Assembly (NCBI GenBank): GCA_019694755.1
Contig: JAIBBI010000015.1
Span: 1-64,000 of the forward strand
Direction: 5' to 3'
DNA: 64,000 nucleotides
Origin: Gemmataceae bacterium
Lineage (GTDB): Bacteria > Planctomycetota > Planctomycetia > Gemmatales > Gemmataceae
A model generated the notes under the pieces. The model ran no database searches, was not told the DNA's origin, and saw only the letters and a list, made by a program, of their open reading frames with translations. The position numbers and the translations under genes are program-made. Positions 1 to 7,459 of the stretch are shown here, in pieces (within the stretch, counting starts at the first letter, position 1; every line of letters begins with the position of its first letter).

Positions 1-273
1 GTGCGCGTGAAGATTCTGCAGGGCGACTCCCGTCAGGCGGAAGCCTGTCTACCCGTGGGCGAGTGTTGGATCGAAGACCTGCCCGAAGGACTGCCGATGG
101 GCGCACCCGTCGAGGTTACATGTGGCTGTGCTGAAGACGGTCTGGTCAGTGTCACGGCCCGCGATCCCGCCAGTGGTCGGACGGCCCGCGCCACCCTGCA
201 CCGAGAAGGGGGCCTGTCCGAAGCGGAAATCGAGAGCGAACGCCGCTGGGTCGAATCCGTCCACGTCCTCTGA
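1..273 (+). CDS. Hsp70/DnaK-like protein, C-terminal fragment (cut by window start)
   Basis: The readable 90 codons match the substrate-binding beta domain of Hsp70: the run VKILQGDSR followed by GECWIEDLP and VSVTARDPASG parallels [17 protein letters not shown] and [11 protein letters not shown] of the complete dnaK at 47530-49476 in this window. The first base of the window happens to be a GTG codon, but the family architecture says the ATPase domain lies upstream and is missing here. The protein stops soon after the beta domain (ending SVHVL), so the usual helical lid of roughly 100 residues is absent. That suggests a specialised Hsp70-like protein rather than the housekeeping chaperone. 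It is followed after 12 bases by a methyltransferase gene on the same strand. Confidence 0.7.
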   Translation: MRVKILQGDSRQAEACLPVGECWIEDLPEGLPMGAPVEVTCGCAEDGLVSVTARDPASGRTARATLHREGGLSEAEIESERRWVESVHVL

Positions 274-285
274 ATCGAGATAGCG

Positions 286-963
286 ATGCTTCGAAAACTC
301 TATGCCGGCGACCGCCTCCACAAGACTCGGCTTCACGACGAGAAAGGGAACTTTGCCGGCTGGCGGAACATTGTTCTGCACGGGCCGCCGGCCGTGGTCA
401 CAGGCCTTCTCCGTCTCGGTCTGGGTTACAGGCCAGCGCTGCCCTGGATTTCATACACCGCGATCGGGCGTCTTCGCAACTTCCTGACGCCTCAGAGCCG
501 GGTTCTGGAATTCGGTTCGGGAATGTCGACGGTATGGTTCGCCTCCCATTCGGCCGAGGTATGTTCCGTCGAAGACTACCGCCCGTGGTACGACAAGGTA
601 AGCGAGATTTTCCGACAGCGGGGAATCAAAAACGTCCGTTATCAGTTCGCTTCCACGGAAGAGGAGTACGCGGGTTTCATGTCCGGGGACAAGGTCGGGT
701 TCGATCTGATCGTGGTTGACGGGAGTTGGCGGAGCACGTGCATCGCGCGGGCCGCCGATATGCTCCGGCCCGGCGGCATCCTGTATCTGGACAACTCGGA
801 CAAAGACTCCGAACCCCATGGTGGCGACATGCGCCTGGCAGAAGAGCGAGCCCGCGAATTCGCTGCACGCCGAGGCGGGACCATAACGCTTTTCACCGAC
901 TTTGCACCGACGCAACTCTTTGTCCAACAGGGTCTGATGGTCCAGACTCCGGTTCAACGTTGA
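286..963 (+). CDS. class I SAM-dependent methyltransferase
   Basis: 225 residues. The Rossmann-fold SAM-binding signature is visible as RVLEFGSGMST around residues 71-81, followed by an acidic strand end (CSVEDY) and DLIVVDGSW near residue 146, then MLRPGGILYLDNS, which is typical of strand 5 in class I methyltransferases. No signal peptide or membrane segment is seen. The substrate cannot be read from the sequence. The gene sits between an Hsp70-like gene and a two-domain glycosyltransferase on the same strand with short gaps, so a role in modifying a glycan or its carrier is plausible but only inferred from context. The ATG start at 286 lies 12 bases after the preceding stop. Confidence 0.75.
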   Translation: MLRKLYAGDRLHKTRLHDEKGNFAGWRNIVLHGPPAVVTGLLRLGLGYRPALPWISYTAIGRLRNFLTPQSRVLEFGSGMSTVWFASHSAEVCSVEDYRPWYDKVSEIFRQRGIKNVRYQFASTEEEYAGFMSGDKVGFDLIVVDGSWRSTCIARAADMLRPGGILYLDNSDKDSEPHGGDMRLAEERAREFAARRGGTITLFTDFAPTQLFVQQGLMVQTPVQR

Positions 964-1014
964 CGGCATCTCTTGCTCCGGATATGCAGGCAGGCTGAAT
1001 TCCGGAGAGTGCCG

Positions 1015-2997
1015 ATGTTTCGCAACCCGTTTGCCCGCCTCCGGCTTTCGCTGGCGAGGGTGTTGCGACATGCGGGATTCGTGACACGCGGGCAGTTAAG
1101 AGATTTGCATGTCGAGCTTGCGGAATTCGCCACTCGAATTGACCTGCTGCATCAAAAACTTGCCCTGATTCAAACCGAGTTGGCCGCTCTGGCCGGAGCG
1201 GCCGCACGCAAATCCGATTTGGCATCGCTTGGAAGCTGTTATCAAATCGAGTCTAATCGAGTATCCGGTCTACTCCAATGGCTGGCAAAAGAGCCCTGGC
1301 GCGCAGAGCAAAGCACCGACGGCCCGTTGGTATCCGTGGTCCTTCCGATCCGAGACCGTCGCGACTTACTTCCGGTAGCAATTGCAAGTGTCCAGAACCA
1401 GACGTACTCAAATTGGGAAGTTCTGGTCGTCGATGACGGCGGTCCGCCCATAAAAGCCACAGGCGATTCACGAATCCGATATCTCAAGAACCGAGGGCGG
1501 GGAGTCTCCGCGGCACGGAACACGGGGTTGGATTCCGCGCGGGGCCAGTTCGTCGCCTATCTCGACTCCGACAATACGATGGCACCGGGATATCTGGCAG
1601 GCGCGGTAGCCGCGTTGCAGCGGCACCCGGAGACGCCCGCTGTCTACGCAGCTCAAGTAATCGCAGGGCCTGACGGCCGGCTTGAGGCAATTCGATTCCC
1701 GGAATACTGTCCCTCTGCGATGGCGCGGGGCAACCAGATCGACATCAACGTGTTTGTTCATCGAAGGGCTGCGCTCTCCGCGGCATTCGACGAATCATTA
1801 GAGAGACTAGTCGATTGGGACATGATCCGGAATGTCCTCCGATCCGGCCCGCCGGTACCCGTGCCAGCCTTGGGGGGAACATACTCAGCCGGTGAGTCCG
1901 GCAGAATAACCACCGACATTCCTCTGGGCCCAAGCTTCACCAAAGTTCGCCGAAAGTGGGAAAAAACGATCAACGGTTCCCTGCGCGTGCTTTATGCACT
2001 CTGGCACTGGCCCCAACTCACCGAGTCATACGTCCGTTGGGAAATCGATTACATGCGCCGCCGCGGCATCGAGGTGATGATCTGGACGGCAACCGAAAGC
2101 GTCGCCGCCTGGTTCGAACACCAGGCTCCAGTTCGCCGAGGCTCGTTTGATGCCGCTGTGTCCGAGTTTCGACCGGATATTGTCCACGGGCATTGGCTGC
2201 ACTTTGTTGAACAGTATGCAGGACACTGCCAGGATCGCGCGTTGCCATTGACCGTCCGCGGTCATGGATTCGAGTTTCATCCCGACATCGTCAAACGGCT
2301 ACAGGAAGCCACTGCGGTTCGTTCAATCTACCTGTTCCCGCACCAGTCGCTGTTGTTGGAGAAGCCCGACAAGATCATCGCATTAGGTTCCGGGTTCAGC
2401 ACAGACCTTTTTTACCCAGAGCCGAAAGACCGGCGGCGAGTCGTTCGCGCGGCCGCCGCTATTCCCACAAAAGACCTAACGACTTTTATGGATGTGGCGC
2501 AGAGATGCCCCGAGTTTCAGTTCACCCTTATCACCGCGCCGGTCGTGGGAAATGAACAGTACTTGGACCACCTTATGCGTGAAAACCGTGAACGCGGTCG
2601 GCCGGTCGAAATGCGCGTCAGTTTGTCGCACGAGGAAACGGCCCGGTTGGTGCGCGTCGCGGGGATCTGCCTCCACACACATGCACCGGAAGTGACGGTT
2701 GGTGAGCCTGTCAGCATATCCGAGGCAATGGGAACTGGTTGCTACGTGCTCACGCGAGACTTAGAGCCACTTGGAAGGTTGATCGGGAATGCAGGCCAGT
2801 GCTACGCCTCAGCCGAAGACGCCGCACGCCTGCTTCGCGAGACGCTGCGATGGTCGGATGTTGAATGGCGTGCCGCCGGCAACCGCTCACTCGACCGGGC
2901 CCACCTGAACCATGCGGATCACGTTGTTTTCGAGCAACTGCTCAATGACTGGCAGCAAATCGCGCTTTCAGCCGGGCGTTCCCGACTGGCCGCGTAG
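1015..2997 (+). CDS. two-domain glycosyltransferase (GT2-like fused to GT4-like)
   Basis: About 660 residues. I chose the ATG at 1015 because GGAGAG (1004-1009) sits five bases upstream; a TTG at 973 in the same frame has no comparable site. After a short helical N-terminus there is a GT-A fold of the GT2 type: VSVVLPIRDR, WEVLVVDDGG, GVSAARNTGLD and the acidic VAYLDSDN motif. The second half is GT-B/GT4-like: SLRVLYALWHWPQLTESY opening, FRPDIVHGHWLHF, TVRGHGFEFH, and the donor-site segment EPVSISEAMGTGCYVLT. The protein therefore probably carries two sugar-transfer activities for a surface polysaccharide or glycolipid. Donor and acceptor are unknown. Cytoplasmic, with no membrane segment seen. 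Confidence 0.75.
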   Translation: MFRNPFARLRLSLARVLRHAGFVTRGQLRDLHVELAEFATRIDLLHQKLALIQTELAALAGAAARKSDLASLGSCYQIESNRVSGLLQWLAKEPWRAEQSTDGPLVSVVLPIRDRRDLLPVAIASVQNQTYSNWEVLVVDDGGPPIKATGDSRIRYLKNRGRGVSAARNTGLDSARGQFVAYLDSDNTMAPGYLAGAVAALQRHPETPAVYAAQVIAGPDGRLEAIRFPEYCPSAMARGNQIDINVFVHRRAALSAAFDESLERLVDWDMIRNVLRSGPPVPVPALGGTYSAGESGRITTDIPLGPSFTKVRRKWEKTINGSLRVLYALWHWPQLTESYVRWEIDYMRRRGIEVMIWTATESVAAWFEHQAPVRRGSFDAAVSEFRPDIVHGHWLHFVEQYAGHCQDRALPLTVRGHGFEFHPDIVKRLQEATAVRSIYLFPHQSLLLEKPDKIIALGSGFSTDLFYPEPKDRRRVVRAAAAIPTKDLTTFMDVAQRCPEFQFTLITAPVVGNEQYLDHLMRENRERGRPVEMRVSLSHEETARLVRVAGICLHTHAPEVTVGEPVSISEAMGTGCYVLTRDLEPLGRLIGNAGQCYASAEDAARLLRETLRWSDVEWRAAGNRSLDRAHLNHADHVVFEQLLNDWQQIALSAGRSRLAA

Positions 2998-3009
2998 GGA
3001 TCCGCTGTC

Positions 3010-4272
3010 ATGGCTTACGAAAGAATCCGACAGTTGACTCGTGCCGCACATGGGCACATTCTCACCAACATCAATGTCTGGTCGCCGGATAGTCGGTGGA
3101 TCGTCTATGATACGCGATCCGATCCAGCAGGCACCGCCTTCGACGGGACACGTATCGAGCGGGTCAATGTCGATACCGGCGAAACTCGGGTACTGTACAA
3201 GTCCCGCAACGGATCGAAATGCGGAGTCGCGACTGTCTGCCCCGTATCAGGTAGCGTGGCTTTCATCCTCGGGCCGGAAAACCCAACTCCCGAGTATCAG
3301 TATGGTCCATCACGCCGGCGGGGTGTGATCGTCGATCCCGAATTGCCGGGTAAACTCTGCCCACTCGACGCCCGGGACCTGGTGCCGCCATTCACTCGCG
3401 GGGCTCTTCGTGGCGGCACCCACGTCCACGTATTCTCGCCCGACGGGAAGACTGTTTCGTTCACTTACGACGATGACGTCGTGCATTCTCCTGGGCAGCG
3501 CAACATCGGAATCGCGGACCTGAGTCGCCCCGTCGCGGTACCAGTCACCCATCTACGCAATCACTGCGGATTCTACTCGACGTTGCTGACCCGGACTTGC
3601 GCTTTTCCTCAGCGGGATACGGATGAAATCTCCCGAGCCTGCGAAGAAGGATGGGTCGGCCAGAATGGGTATTTGTCTCCCGACGGCACGAATCGTCGGG
3701 CAATTGCGTTTCAGGGGACTGTTTCAACACACTTCGGTAGTCACGTTGAAGTGTTCATCGTCGATCTGCCTCAAGACCTCACTACGCCGGCCGAGGAGCC
3801 ATTAGAAGGAACAACAGCCCTGTTACCAGCTCCGCCACTGGGTACGTGCCAGCGCAGACTGACATTCACTGCCGACCGGCATTTTCCGGGCGTACAGGGG
3901 CCTCGCCATTGGCTGCGCAGTTCTCCCGATGGCTCGCAGATCGCATTCCTTATGCGGGACGAGTCCGGCAAAGTCCAACTCTGGACGGTGGCTCCGTGGG
4001 GCGGTGCTCCAACGCAGATCACCGACAATTCGGCAGAAGTATCAACATGCTTCAGTTGGTCGCCCGACGGCGCATCTATCGTTTTCGGCACACGAAATGG
4101 ACTGTGGGCTGTCGAACCATCGTCTGGCCGGACCTTGATGGTCTGCGCAGCCGAACCGAGGCCGGAGGCGTGCGTGGTCTCACCCGATGGGCATCACGTC
4201 GCCTTCCTTCAGACGATCCATGGAAACAACCAGATCTTCGTCGCAAAGCTGGCAGCTAGGCTTCGGGACTGA
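3010..4272 (+). CDS. TolB-like beta-propeller protein (DUF3748/YidR-like)
   Basis: 420 residues with at least five recognisable TolB/WD40-like blades, each marked by an S-P-D-G/S-x signature: SPDSRWIVYDTR, SPDGKTVSFTYD, SPDGSQIAFLMRD, SPDGASIVFGTRN and SPDGHHVAFLQ. The start ATG at 3010 follows AGGGA with good spacing and lies 12 bases after the glycosyltransferase stop, suggesting co-transcription. No signal peptide is obvious, so it appears cytosolic, unlike periplasmic TolB. The overall layout resembles the DUF3748 group, whose function is not known. Its 3' end overlaps the convergent dioxygenase gene by 17 bases. Confidence 0.6.
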   Translation: MAYERIRQLTRAAHGHILTNINVWSPDSRWIVYDTRSDPAGTAFDGTRIERVNVDTGETRVLYKSRNGSKCGVATVCPVSGSVAFILGPENPTPEYQYGPSRRRGVIVDPELPGKLCPLDARDLVPPFTRGALRGGTHVHVFSPDGKTVSFTYDDDVVHSPGQRNIGIADLSRPVAVPVTHLRNHCGFYSTLLTRTCAFPQRDTDEISRACEEGWVGQNGYLSPDGTNRRAIAFQGTVSTHFGSHVEVFIVDLPQDLTTPAEEPLEGTTALLPAPPLGTCQRRLTFTADRHFPGVQGPRHWLRSSPDGSQIAFLMRDESGKVQLWTVAPWGGAPTQITDNSAEVSTCFSWSPDGASIVFGTRNGLWAVEPSSGRTLMVCAAEPRPEACVVSPDGHHVAFLQTIHGNNQIFVAKLAARLRD

Positions 4273-4915
4273 CACCCAGGACGATGTCGAACCGGGCCGC
4301 CAGCTCGCCGGGCGGACCGTCCTTCATTGGCGTGAATTCCGCTGTCATCGCCATTCGGGCACGCTCGTCCCGAACTGCGCGGAATATGCCGTCGCGGTCG
4401 TTTTGGGGTAGTCCGCGAATGAACAATTGAGTCGTCAGTAGTTCTTTGCCTGATCGTGTGATCTTGAAATGGATGTGGGGAGTCCGGCCGGGGTAGGGCA
4501 CCGGCTTGATAGTCCGAAAGTAATACTCACCATTCGAAGCGGTCGTGAAGCGGCCGAACCCTTGAAACCCTGTGTCTCGCTTGTCGCCGTTGGACGAGCC
4601 CTGGTGCAGGTATGCACCGTTGTTATCACATTGCCAGATTTCCACGACGGCGTTGCGGATCGGCGTCCCCTTCAGGTCGAGCACCCGGCCCGAAACGTGG
4701 CTGACAGTTCCCAGCGCGGCCGCCTTCGAATCGTTGACCCGGATCAGGTCGTTGTCGGTGTCGACGGGCAGTTTGGTGGGATAGAACGGCCCCTCGGTGT
4801 GCTTCGGCGTTATGACGAGGTTGTCCGACGCACGTACGCCGGACGCGGCGACGATGGACCCGCCCAAACTGCCCAGAAACAATCGCCGCGTTGGAATCAA
4901 GACCGTACGGCCCAT
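4256..4915 (-). CDS. secreted intradiol ring-cleavage dioxygenase family protein
   Basis: 219 residues, related to protocatechuate 3,4-dioxygenase beta chains, which cleave catechol-type rings between the two hydroxyls using non-haem Fe(III). The usual Tyr-Tyr-His-His iron ligands are visible as Y102 (in AYLHQ), Y141 (in PVPYPG) and H147/H149 (in PHIHFK). The N-terminus carries a twin-arginine export signal (RRLFLG at about residues 10-15 followed by a hydrophobic run), so the folded metalloprotein is probably exported. No other aromatic degradation genes lie nearby, so the substrate is uncertain. A structured RNA ending in a terminator lies about 85 bases upstream and could be its leader. 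Confidence 0.8.
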   Translation of the reverse strand: MGRTVLIPTRRLFLGSLGGSIVAASGVRASDNLVITPKHTEGPFYPTKLPVDTDNDLIRVNDSKAAALGTVSHVSGRVLDLKGTPIRNAVVEIWQCDNNGAYLHQGSSNGDKRDTGFQGFGRFTTASNGEYYFRTIKPVPYPGRTPHIHFKITRSGKELLTTQLFIRGLPQNDRDGIFRAVRDERARMAMTAEFTPMKDGPPGELAARFDIVLGVSPEA

Positions 4916-5000
4916 GGAAGACCTCCGGACATGGAATCGAAGGCAGGATGCTACCCGACACCAGCTTAATTTTCGGTGAAAGGTGATTTGGTTTCGTCAG

Positions 5001-5038
5001 GAAAAAGGAACGCCCCGGGGAGATACGACCCCGGGGCG
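5001..5038 (-). terminator. intrinsic terminator of the structured RNA
   Basis: On the minus strand CGCCCCGGGG (5038-5029) pairs perfectly with CCCCGGGGCG (5020-5011) across an 8-nt loop and is followed at once by TTCCTTTTTC. This is a textbook rho-independent layout on the minus strand. The plus-strand side has no T-run, so direction is clear. Confidence 0.7.
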
Positions 5039-5216
5039 CTCGACAATTCGCGGCTGTGCCCGACGGCAGAGCCCGTCGGCGGCCGTTAGGCCAGCCGCAC
5101 CTGTTTACCAGGTCTACTCAAGGGGACCACCTCCTTTTCTACAAGGCCACGCCTCCCGGCCATCGAATCGACCGCCCGGAGACCTTTCGCCCGTCGCGTC
5201 ACGATCACGCGACCCG
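5001..5216 (-). ncRNA. predicted structured RNA with terminator and short ORF
   Basis: Inferred transcript on the minus strand between divergent genes. Reading 5' to 3' it holds a 7-bp hairpin (arms 5207-5213/5193-5199), a 15-nt extended Shine-Dalgarno AAAAGGAGGTGGTCC (5138-5124), an 11-codon ORF from TTG at 5121 to TAA at 5086, a small CCTG-GTAAA-CAGG hairpin (5112-5100), a three-way junction (outer 7-bp stem 5098-5092/5056-5050 enclosing GGCC-TAAC-GGCC and a perfect 7-bp hairpin at 5079-5060), then a 10-bp GC stem followed by TTCCTTTTTC. A promoter-like pair lies just upstream (5252-5224). It may be an independent small RNA or a leader/attenuator for the dioxygenase at 4915. I do not recognise the family. 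Confidence 0.5.
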
Positions 5217-5223
5217 TTGCCCA

Positions 5224-5252
5224 ATGGTAGGCATGAGCCGGGCAAAATGCAA
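5224..5252 (-). promoter_or_regulatory. promoter-like TTGCAT-17-TACCAT for the structured RNA
   Basis: On the minus strand TTGCAT (5252-5247) and TACCAT (5229-5224) are separated by 17 bases, a reasonable sigma-70 spacing. A start point about 7 bases downstream would place the 5' end near 5216, directly before the first RNA hairpin. Match to consensus is moderate, so this is a prediction only. Confidence 0.4.
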
Positions 5253-5277
5253 TCGTTTTTCTTCGCGATTCGCTTTC

Positions 5278-5305
5278 TTGCTCCGGGTGCCGGGGGTGTT
5301 AGAAT
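5278..5305 (+). promoter_or_regulatory. promoter-like TTGCTC-16-TAGAAT upstream of the FHA-phosphatase gene
   Basis: TTGCTC (5278-5283) and TAGAAT (5300-5305) are spaced by 16 bases, giving a start near 5312 and a leader of about 55 bases before the ATG at 5368. It is divergent from the promoter-like element of the structured RNA, only about 25 bases away. Confidence 0.35.
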
Positions 5306-5367
5306 CACTGAAGCCTTGCAGATCCGGGATTCGCAGCGCGGCCTGTCCGTGCCGTCGCGGGGGAGTT

Positions 5368-7119
5368 ATGGCTTCGTTGCATATCCTGAAGGGACAGAAT
5401 GCCGGGACGCGGATCCCCCTCGACAAGCCCGTGCTGACGATCGGCCGGGAAGCGAAGGATTGTGATCTCGTCGTACCGAATCAGGCGGTCAGCCGGGTTC
5501 ATGCCCAGATCATCCAGGTTAACGGCCAGTATTTTCTAGAAGATCTGAAAAGCCGAAATCACACGTTTCTGAACAACAAACAGATCGAAGCCCGTCAGCC
5601 ACTGCGTGACAACGATCGGATCAAGATCTGCGACACGTTGTTTACGTTTCATTCGGGTAAGGAGGGGCTCCCGGCTCTGCCGGAGGACCTGCGCCGAACG
5701 CAATTGCACGACGAAGAACCGGACCTTCCTTCGACGGTTCAGGCCACGCTCTCCCGAGTTCCCCAGCAGCAACTACTTGAGGCTCAACCGGCGGATCGCC
5801 TCCGCGCCCTGCTCGAGATCAGTTCTTCGCTGAACTCCGCCGTCGGGCAGGACGCTTTGCTCGATCGGATCGTCGACGTGTTGTTCCAAACATTTCGGCA
5901 GGCGGACCGGTGCTTCATCATCCTGACGGACGAGGCGACCGGGCATCCGGTCGTCCGTAACTTCCGGCACCGAAGGCCGGCGGAAGATTCGCCGAAATTC
6001 AGCAAGACCATCGTCCGCCGTTGCCTTGACAAGATGGAAGCGTTTCTCATTGAAGACGCGGCCACTGACGGCAAACTCTCACTCGCACAATCGATCACCG
6101 ACTTCAAAATCCGCTCGGTCATGATCGCCCCGATCGGACCGCCGGAAGGCCCGGCCCATGGAGCGATTCAACTCGACACGCTTGACCGCGGTAAGCGATT
6201 CAGCCAGGACGACCTCAAGCTCCTCACCAGCGTGGCTCATCAGGCATCGGTGGCGATCGACAATTCCCGAATGCACGCGGACCAGGCCCGTCGCGACCGG
6301 GTCCTCCGCGACATGGAGATTGCCGAGCAGGTGCAGCGGAGCTTTCTCCCCCGACAAACGCCGGCGGTGCCCGGGTACGAGTTTTACGCGCACTACAAAT
6401 CAGCAATGACGATCGGCGGCGACTATTACGACTTTGTGGAACTGCCGGACGGAAAATGGGCGATTCTGCTGGGCGACGTGGCCGGCAAAGGCGTACCGGC
6501 CGCACTGCTCATGGCCAAACTCAGTGCCGAGGCGCGGTTTCACATTCTGACTCAGCCCGACCCCACAGCGGCGTTTGCCCGAATCAACGATTTCATCATT
6601 GATGCCGGCCTTTCAGACCGGTTCGTCACGCTGGCCGGCGCGATCCTCGACCCGGTCGCACATATCGTACGCCTGATCAACGGGGGCCACGTGACCCCGA
6701 TGCTATATCGGGCCTACACGGAAGAACTCATCGACGCGATCGCCAGTGATCGGACGGGATTTCCGCTCGGCGTCATTCCCGCGACGACTTACGAGTTCGT
6801 TGATGTCGAATTGGCCCCCGGCGACACACTACTTCTGTTCACGGACGGGGTCACGGACGCATTGAATCCGCAAAACAAGCAATTCCGTCTTGAAGGCGTC
6901 CGATCTGCAGTCTGTCTGGAGTCGGCTGTGGGCGAGGTCGGATCCTCCCCCGCGCGAACCGGAAAGCGACTGATCGATGCCGTCCGGTCCCACATTGCCG
7001 GGCGAGACCAGTATGATGACATCGCACTGGTCAGCCTGGGACGCTACGACGGCCCGCCTTCGAGCGGGTCGATTACCAAGGTCGGATTATCCACGAGCGA
7101 TCAGGCCCCGTTACGCTGA
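5368..7119 (+). CDS. FHA-GAF-PP2C (RsbU/SpoIIE-type) serine phosphatase
   Basis: About 583 residues from the ATG at 5368, chosen because GGGGAG sits directly upstream and the FHA domain begins at once; longer in-frame extensions upstream run through the RNA region. Domains in order: FHA (about 5-95, with LTIGREAKDCD and VSRVHAQI, the phosphothreonine-binding signature), GAF (about 140-310), and a C-terminal PP2C/SpoIIE phosphatase (about 345-570) with GGDYYDF, LLGDVAGKG and LLLFTDGVTD metal-binding motifs. Such proteins dephosphorylate anti-sigma-factor antagonists or related partners after sensing a signal through GAF and phosphoprotein through FHA. No STAS or anti-sigma kinase partner is adjacent. 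It is followed 13 bases later by clpS. Confidence 0.85.
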   Translation: MASLHILKGQNAGTRIPLDKPVLTIGREAKDCDLVVPNQAVSRVHAQIIQVNGQYFLEDLKSRNHTFLNNKQIEARQPLRDNDRIKICDTLFTFHSGKEGLPALPEDLRRTQLHDEEPDLPSTVQATLSRVPQQQLLEAQPADRLRALLEISSSLNSAVGQDALLDRIVDVLFQTFRQADRCFIILTDEATGHPVVRNFRHRRPAEDSPKFSKTIVRRCLDKMEAFLIEDAATDGKLSLAQSITDFKIRSVMIAPIGPPEGPAHGAIQLDTLDRGKRFSQDDLKLLTSVAHQASVAIDNSRMHADQARRDRVLRDMEIAEQVQRSFLPRQTPAVPGYEFYAHYKSAMTIGGDYYDFVELPDGKWAILLGDVAGKGVPAALLMAKLSAEARFHILTQPDPTAAFARINDFIIDAGLSDRFVTLAGAILDPVAHIVRLINGGHVTPMLYRAYTEELIDAIASDRTGFPLGVIPATTYEFVDVELAPGDTLLLFTDGVTDALNPQNKQFRLEGVRSAVCLESAVGEVGSSPARTGKRLIDAVRSHIAGRDQYDDIALVSLGRYDGPPSSGSITKVGLSTSDQAPLR

Positions 7120-7132
7120 GGCCAGGGAAGCC

Positions 7133-7459
7133 ATGAGCGATACTGTCACACTGCCCGAACTGGACGAAGAGGTCGATCAACGGACCAAGCGGCAGCCTCC
7201 GTACCATGTGATCCTGCTTGACGACGACGATCATACGTTTGATTATGTCATTCGCATGCTCAAGGAGTTGTTCGCGCACCCCGAGGAGAAGGGGTTCAAG
7301 ATGGCAGAGGAAGTCAACCGGACGGGGCGGGTCATCGTACTGACAACAACTATGGAACACGCGGAGCTCAAGCAGGAGCAGATCCATGCTTACGGCCCGG
7401 ATCCACTTCTAGAGCGTTGCAAAGGCTCCATGACGGCCGTCATTGAACCGGCTTGGTAG
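7133..7459 (+). CDS. clpS: ClpS-family adaptor of the Clp protease
   Basis: 108 residues from the ATG at 7133 (GGGAAG upstream). ClpS delivers proteins with destabilising N-terminal residues to ClpA/ClpC-ClpP. The body shows the family strand HVILLDDDDHTFDYVIRML followed by VNRTGRVIVLTTTMEHAELK. By eye, the first pocket residue (Asn34 in E. coli) is Asp here, Asp35 is kept, and the pocket His66 aligns with Asn in EVNRTG, so N-degron preference may differ. The N-terminal 20 residues are the usual unstructured extension. It follows the phosphatase gene closely and overlaps the convergent cyclophilin gene by 20 bases. Confidence 0.85.
   Translation: MSDTVTLPELDEEVDQRTKRQPPYHVILLDDDDHTFDYVIRMLKELFAHPEEKGFKMAEEVNRTGRVIVLTTTMEHAELKQEQIHAYGPDPLLERCKGSMTAVIEPAW

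Noticed and set aside
5100-5113. Plus-strand CTGTTTACCAGGTC resembling part of bacterial 4.5S RNA
   Set aside because: The conserved SRP tetraloop and asymmetric loop (GGAAG...AGCAG) are missing nearby, so it is not an SRP RNA gene.
5082-5138. Possible fragment of a 16S rRNA gene
   Set aside because: Two short 16S-like stretches lie on opposite strands and in the wrong order, with no other rRNA helix around; a ribosome-site explanation for one of them is simpler.
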